From: Phlebiopsis flavidoalba
Lineage: Eukaryota > Basidiomycota > Agaricomycetes > Polyporales > Phanerochaetaceae
DNA length: 64,000 bases
NCBI GenBank assembly: GCA_035772785.1
Contig: JAOCPU010000021.1
Span: 1 to 64,000 of the forward strand
Reading direction: 5' to 3'
Positions 61,386 to 64,000 of the stretch are shown in pieces. The notes under the pieces are model-generated. The model did no database searches and was not told the origin of the DNA. It saw only the letters and a program-made list of their open reading frames with translations. Made by a program: the position numbers and the translations under genes. The stretch's first letter is position 1, and each line of letters starts with the position of its first letter.

Positions 61386-62975
61386 AGTGATGCGTTGCGC
61401 GTCCTGGGACGAACTGAAAACATGGTATTTGGTTATGACTTTCGAAGACTTTTACTTCGATTGACGATTGTCATGCTATTGCTGCTGCGATGCTTACGTG
61501 CGCAGTACTGATGACCGAGCATAATCCCCTTTCTGGCAACCTCTAGACTTTGAAGGTTCATTTTCACCGAGATATGAAGGTGAGTAACGTGCTTGCTGGG
61601 TGGGTCGATGCTCACCACCCCTGAGCAGATTGTAAGAAGAGTTCATGTCCTGTGAACGCGATGGTTCGTTGGGCTGGTACTTGAAAAAGGGATGCGTCGC
61701 TCGTCTTAGGACGATACCATGGGATCGCGGCCTTGAATGTTTAAACTTCTATTTTCATTGCTGCTCACTCGCTGGCGATACTTTACGCAGCACTGTTGAC
61801 CAATCCCAATCTCCCTCCAGCAACCTCGTAGACTTCGAAGATCCATACTTCCCGAGATATGAAAGCTACGGCAAGCTTGGATTGACTCTTAGCTTTGCAG
61901 GCGTGTACACACTGATATGCAGGGCCTCCACACCGCGAGATATGTCGCTGGTACGTGCTTTTTAAAATATAACTCCACGCCGGAGTCTAATATCCGAAGT
62001 GCCTACAGCCCAGCGACAACGTGGCGCTGCCTATTACGGTACCCAAAACTTCGCGACGGGCAGCACTGACAATGGCGTACGAACGTGGGCAAGAACCGAG
62101 GACCAGCTCTGGATGCACATTCAATCTGCAGCGCACACATACAGGCTTTCCACGTCAGGCGTCAGAGGATATGTGGGTACGAATCAACCCATGGGTACGT
62201 ACATGTACTTTACAGAACCACCATCCGAAGTCTGATTATTTGATTATTTGAAGCGTTTACGGGTCCGGCGACGCTACCCAGTTTGATACAAAAGACACTA
62301 AAGTCCGCTCAGGGACGAAGATGCTGATGGACTCAGGCGGCTCGAACGCAGGCGATGGGAGTGGGTTGACTGGTTGTTTTCAGCGCATATATGCGCTTGG
62401 AAGGACCGGAAATATACTACTTGGTCGGGCGGAGTCACCTCATGGGTACGTTCGTTTGTTTTACAAGTTCTACCATTCGTGTTTCTGGTTAATGAAGGGT
62501 TGGTCAGGTAGAGATCCGGAGCCGAGACTACTATAGGCTTTTCAAGGTCTCGGAGTTCTCTTGCACACGCAGCTGACTCTGACGTTCACGTCGCGTACCT
62601 GAACGAATACAATGGGCTGTTGCATCAGGAGATATATTACTTGACCGGCCGAGTCTCCCCATGAGTTACGTACGTCTGTCATACAAGTCTGCCATCCGAA
62701 GTCTGATTTTTATTCAAGCGTTTTATAGTCCAACGACTCCGGATACTGGTCCAAGCTTGATGTACCGACACTAAACGCGACTTCTTGACGAAAAATGTAT
62801 GAACAAACATAAACAGTGCGCTACCTGGTACATGGATAGGAAGTCCTTGGCTTGGCAGCATCGCATAATGTTCCGCTCGCCACCCTACTTGACGCCTCGA
62901 ATTTGTACTGGTTTTTTTGCTGTATCATCCAGCGTTTGGCAACGAATATGACGGCTATCAGCGACTCGGACGACC
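61386..62975 (+). pseudogene. Degenerate region of repeated exons
   Basis: Two diverged copies of a unit of about 250 bp lie at about 61386-61620 and 61680-61960. They share CGATAC-, CTGCTG- and GACTTYGAAG..TTC..CGAGATATGAA blocks. Farther on, three exon-intron units repeat: an exon ending in a CATGG(G/T) or CATGA site, a donor GTACGT or GTTACG, an intron with CCATCCGAAGTCTGATT, and an acceptor before (A)GCGTTTTA or CGTTTACG (about 62195-62255, 62450-62505, 62665-62725). Peptides include QLWMHIQSAAHTYRLSTSGV and RTGNILLGRAESPHG. Stops and shifts break most frames. The family is not recognised. Confidence 0.45.
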
Positions 62976-63440
62976 CAGGTGAGGCCTCCACGCCGTCCTC
63001 ACTGCGCCATGACTGACGGAAAAGGACAGAACACGGTTTCAGCGCACGTTCCCCGTGGCCTACTTCCGCTTCCCACCCAGTTAAGCTTTAAGCACGGGTC
63101 CGCGCACGGCTTGAACTCCCCATTGATCCATTCCTCCCACGCTCCATCTCCACGCACTCCTCCGCCACGGCGCCACCGACACCCCCCGCAAATGGTCACA
63201 TTCACGGCGGGACGGCCGAATCGAGCGCGCGTCGGCGGCCATCTTTGGCCTCGCAATGCATCAAAACACCGCTTGCGCGGCGCGACACATGACGAGGGGC
63301 CCCAGCGCGAACGCAAACGGTCCTGGATCCGACAAGGCCGACTGTTCAAACGCCCCCGCGAGCATCATCCGCGGCATCAGGCGGGGCTGCATGCCCGTGC
63401 CACCAGGCCCGACGAGAGCTCCGAGCATGCCGCGGACGCG
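62976..63440. other. Intergenic, upstream of the secreted-protein gene
   Basis: GC-rich, with no supported exon on either strand; the long frames here are uninterrupted mostly because of composition. Confidence 0.4.
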
Positions 63441-63447
63441 TATATAA
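63441..63447 (+). promoter_or_regulatory. TATA box
   Basis: TATATAA lies 89 bp upstream of the ATG of the secreted protein, followed by a CT-rich leader. This is a normal fungal core-promoter arrangement. Confidence 0.7.
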
Positions 63448-63529
63448 GGCCCCGCGCCGCGCCGTGGTCCAGCAAGCCACACCTCCTCCTCGTGTCGACT
63501 TACCCAGCCCACCACTCAGTCCCCCCAAT

Positions 63530-64000
63530 ATGCGTGCTACTCTTGCCTCTGTCGTCGCCGCCGCGGCGTTCCTCCTCCCCGCCGCGCAGGCAGCGTACCC
63601 GTACGCGAAGCCGATGTCGCTCGACACCTTCTGCAAGAACCCGCGCGTCGTCTCGACGAGCTACACGGGCGCGAACAACGACGTGCGCGTCGACCACACC
63701 GCGTGCGACGACGTCGTGTCCGTCTCCGAGATCGAGCGCAGGCAGACCAAGAACGACTGCGGCTCGCCCTGTGAGTTCCCTTTCCCCCTGCACGCACGCG
63801 CAGAGTACTGATAATATAACGCGTAGTCAAACACGTTCTGCTTCACGCCCTCCGGCGGAGGCCCCGACCCGAACGAGTGCCACGTGATCACGGACGCGCT
63901 GCTCTACGCCGCGCAGAACACCGGTGCGTATTCGTGTTCCCCCGCGCGACGACGTCACGCTAACAATGCCTCCAGGCGCGCTGTTCACGATGGACCCGGC
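63530..64000 (+). CDS. Secreted Cys-containing protein, 3' end outside the window
   Basis: MRATLASVVAAAAFLLPAAQA is a typical signal peptide, with cleavage after AQA. The mature protein begins AYPYAKPMSLDTFCKNPRVV, and the first exon ends NDCGSPC at a GTGAGT donor (about 63771). After a 56-nt intron ending ACGCGTAG, the second exon reads SNTFCFTPSGGGPDPNECHV then ITDALLYAAQNTG, followed by another donor (GTGCGT) and the next exon LFTMDP at the window end. Splicing joins in frame and no indels are evident here. I recall a conserved basidiomycete family of secreted proteins with the FTPSGGGPDPNEC motif and no known function. Confidence 0.75.

Overview
The window looks like nuclear DNA of a filamentous basidiomycete, probably a wood-decaying agaricomycete. 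Genes are dense, on both strands, and cut by many short introns (about 48-80 nt, GT..AG, often with a CTAAT-like branch site). The set includes an AA9 lytic polysaccharide monooxygenase, NADP-glutamate dehydrogenase, a Zn2Cys6 regulator and secreted repeat proteins. No rRNA, tRNA, CRISPR array or bacterial-type operon was recognised.

Layout. (1) About 0.54-12.0 kb is an AT-rich transposon island. It holds two diverged copies of a decayed spliced gene, long inverted repeats with palindromic cores, a hexanucleotide satellite and, just inside the right inverted repeat, a five-exon reading frame of unknown function whose exons all join in phase 0. (2) 12-41 kb is a housekeeping block: M17 leucyl aminopeptidase, an unknown gene, KIN17 diverging from EBP2, NADP-GDH, a coiled-coil protein, an Mpv17/PMP22 membrane protein, a TBC Rab-GAP, an SH3 protein with a Ser/Pro-rich tail, prefoldin 6 diverging from the SNARE VTI1, an unknown gene, and a long BRCT protein like RTT107/BRC1. 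(3) 41-51.3 kb holds lineage-specific genes: unknown proteins, an F-box-like start, a two-module protein (pore-forming-like region plus beta-trefoil) and a secreted protein built from about 49-residue repeats. (4) 51.3-64 kb is gene-poorer: a Zn2Cys6 transcription factor, an AA9 LPMO with a long polypyrimidine intron, a degenerate region of repeated exons, and the start of a secreted protein that runs off the window.

A feature that affects every gene model: nearly all conserved genes carry single-base indels that shift the frame inside otherwise well-conserved protein segments. Because this hits many unrelated essential genes, sequence or assembly error is the likelier cause than mass pseudogenisation. 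CDS coordinates are therefore outer spans of multi-exon genes, with exon joins given only where clear.

Functionally the block mixes ribosome biogenesis and DNA repair (EBP2, KIN17, BRCT protein), vesicle traffic (VTI1, TBC), nitrogen assimilation (GDH), peptide turnover (LAP) and lignocellulose attack (AA9). Nothing suggests a single coordinated cluster, apart from two head-to-head gene pairs that probably share promoters.
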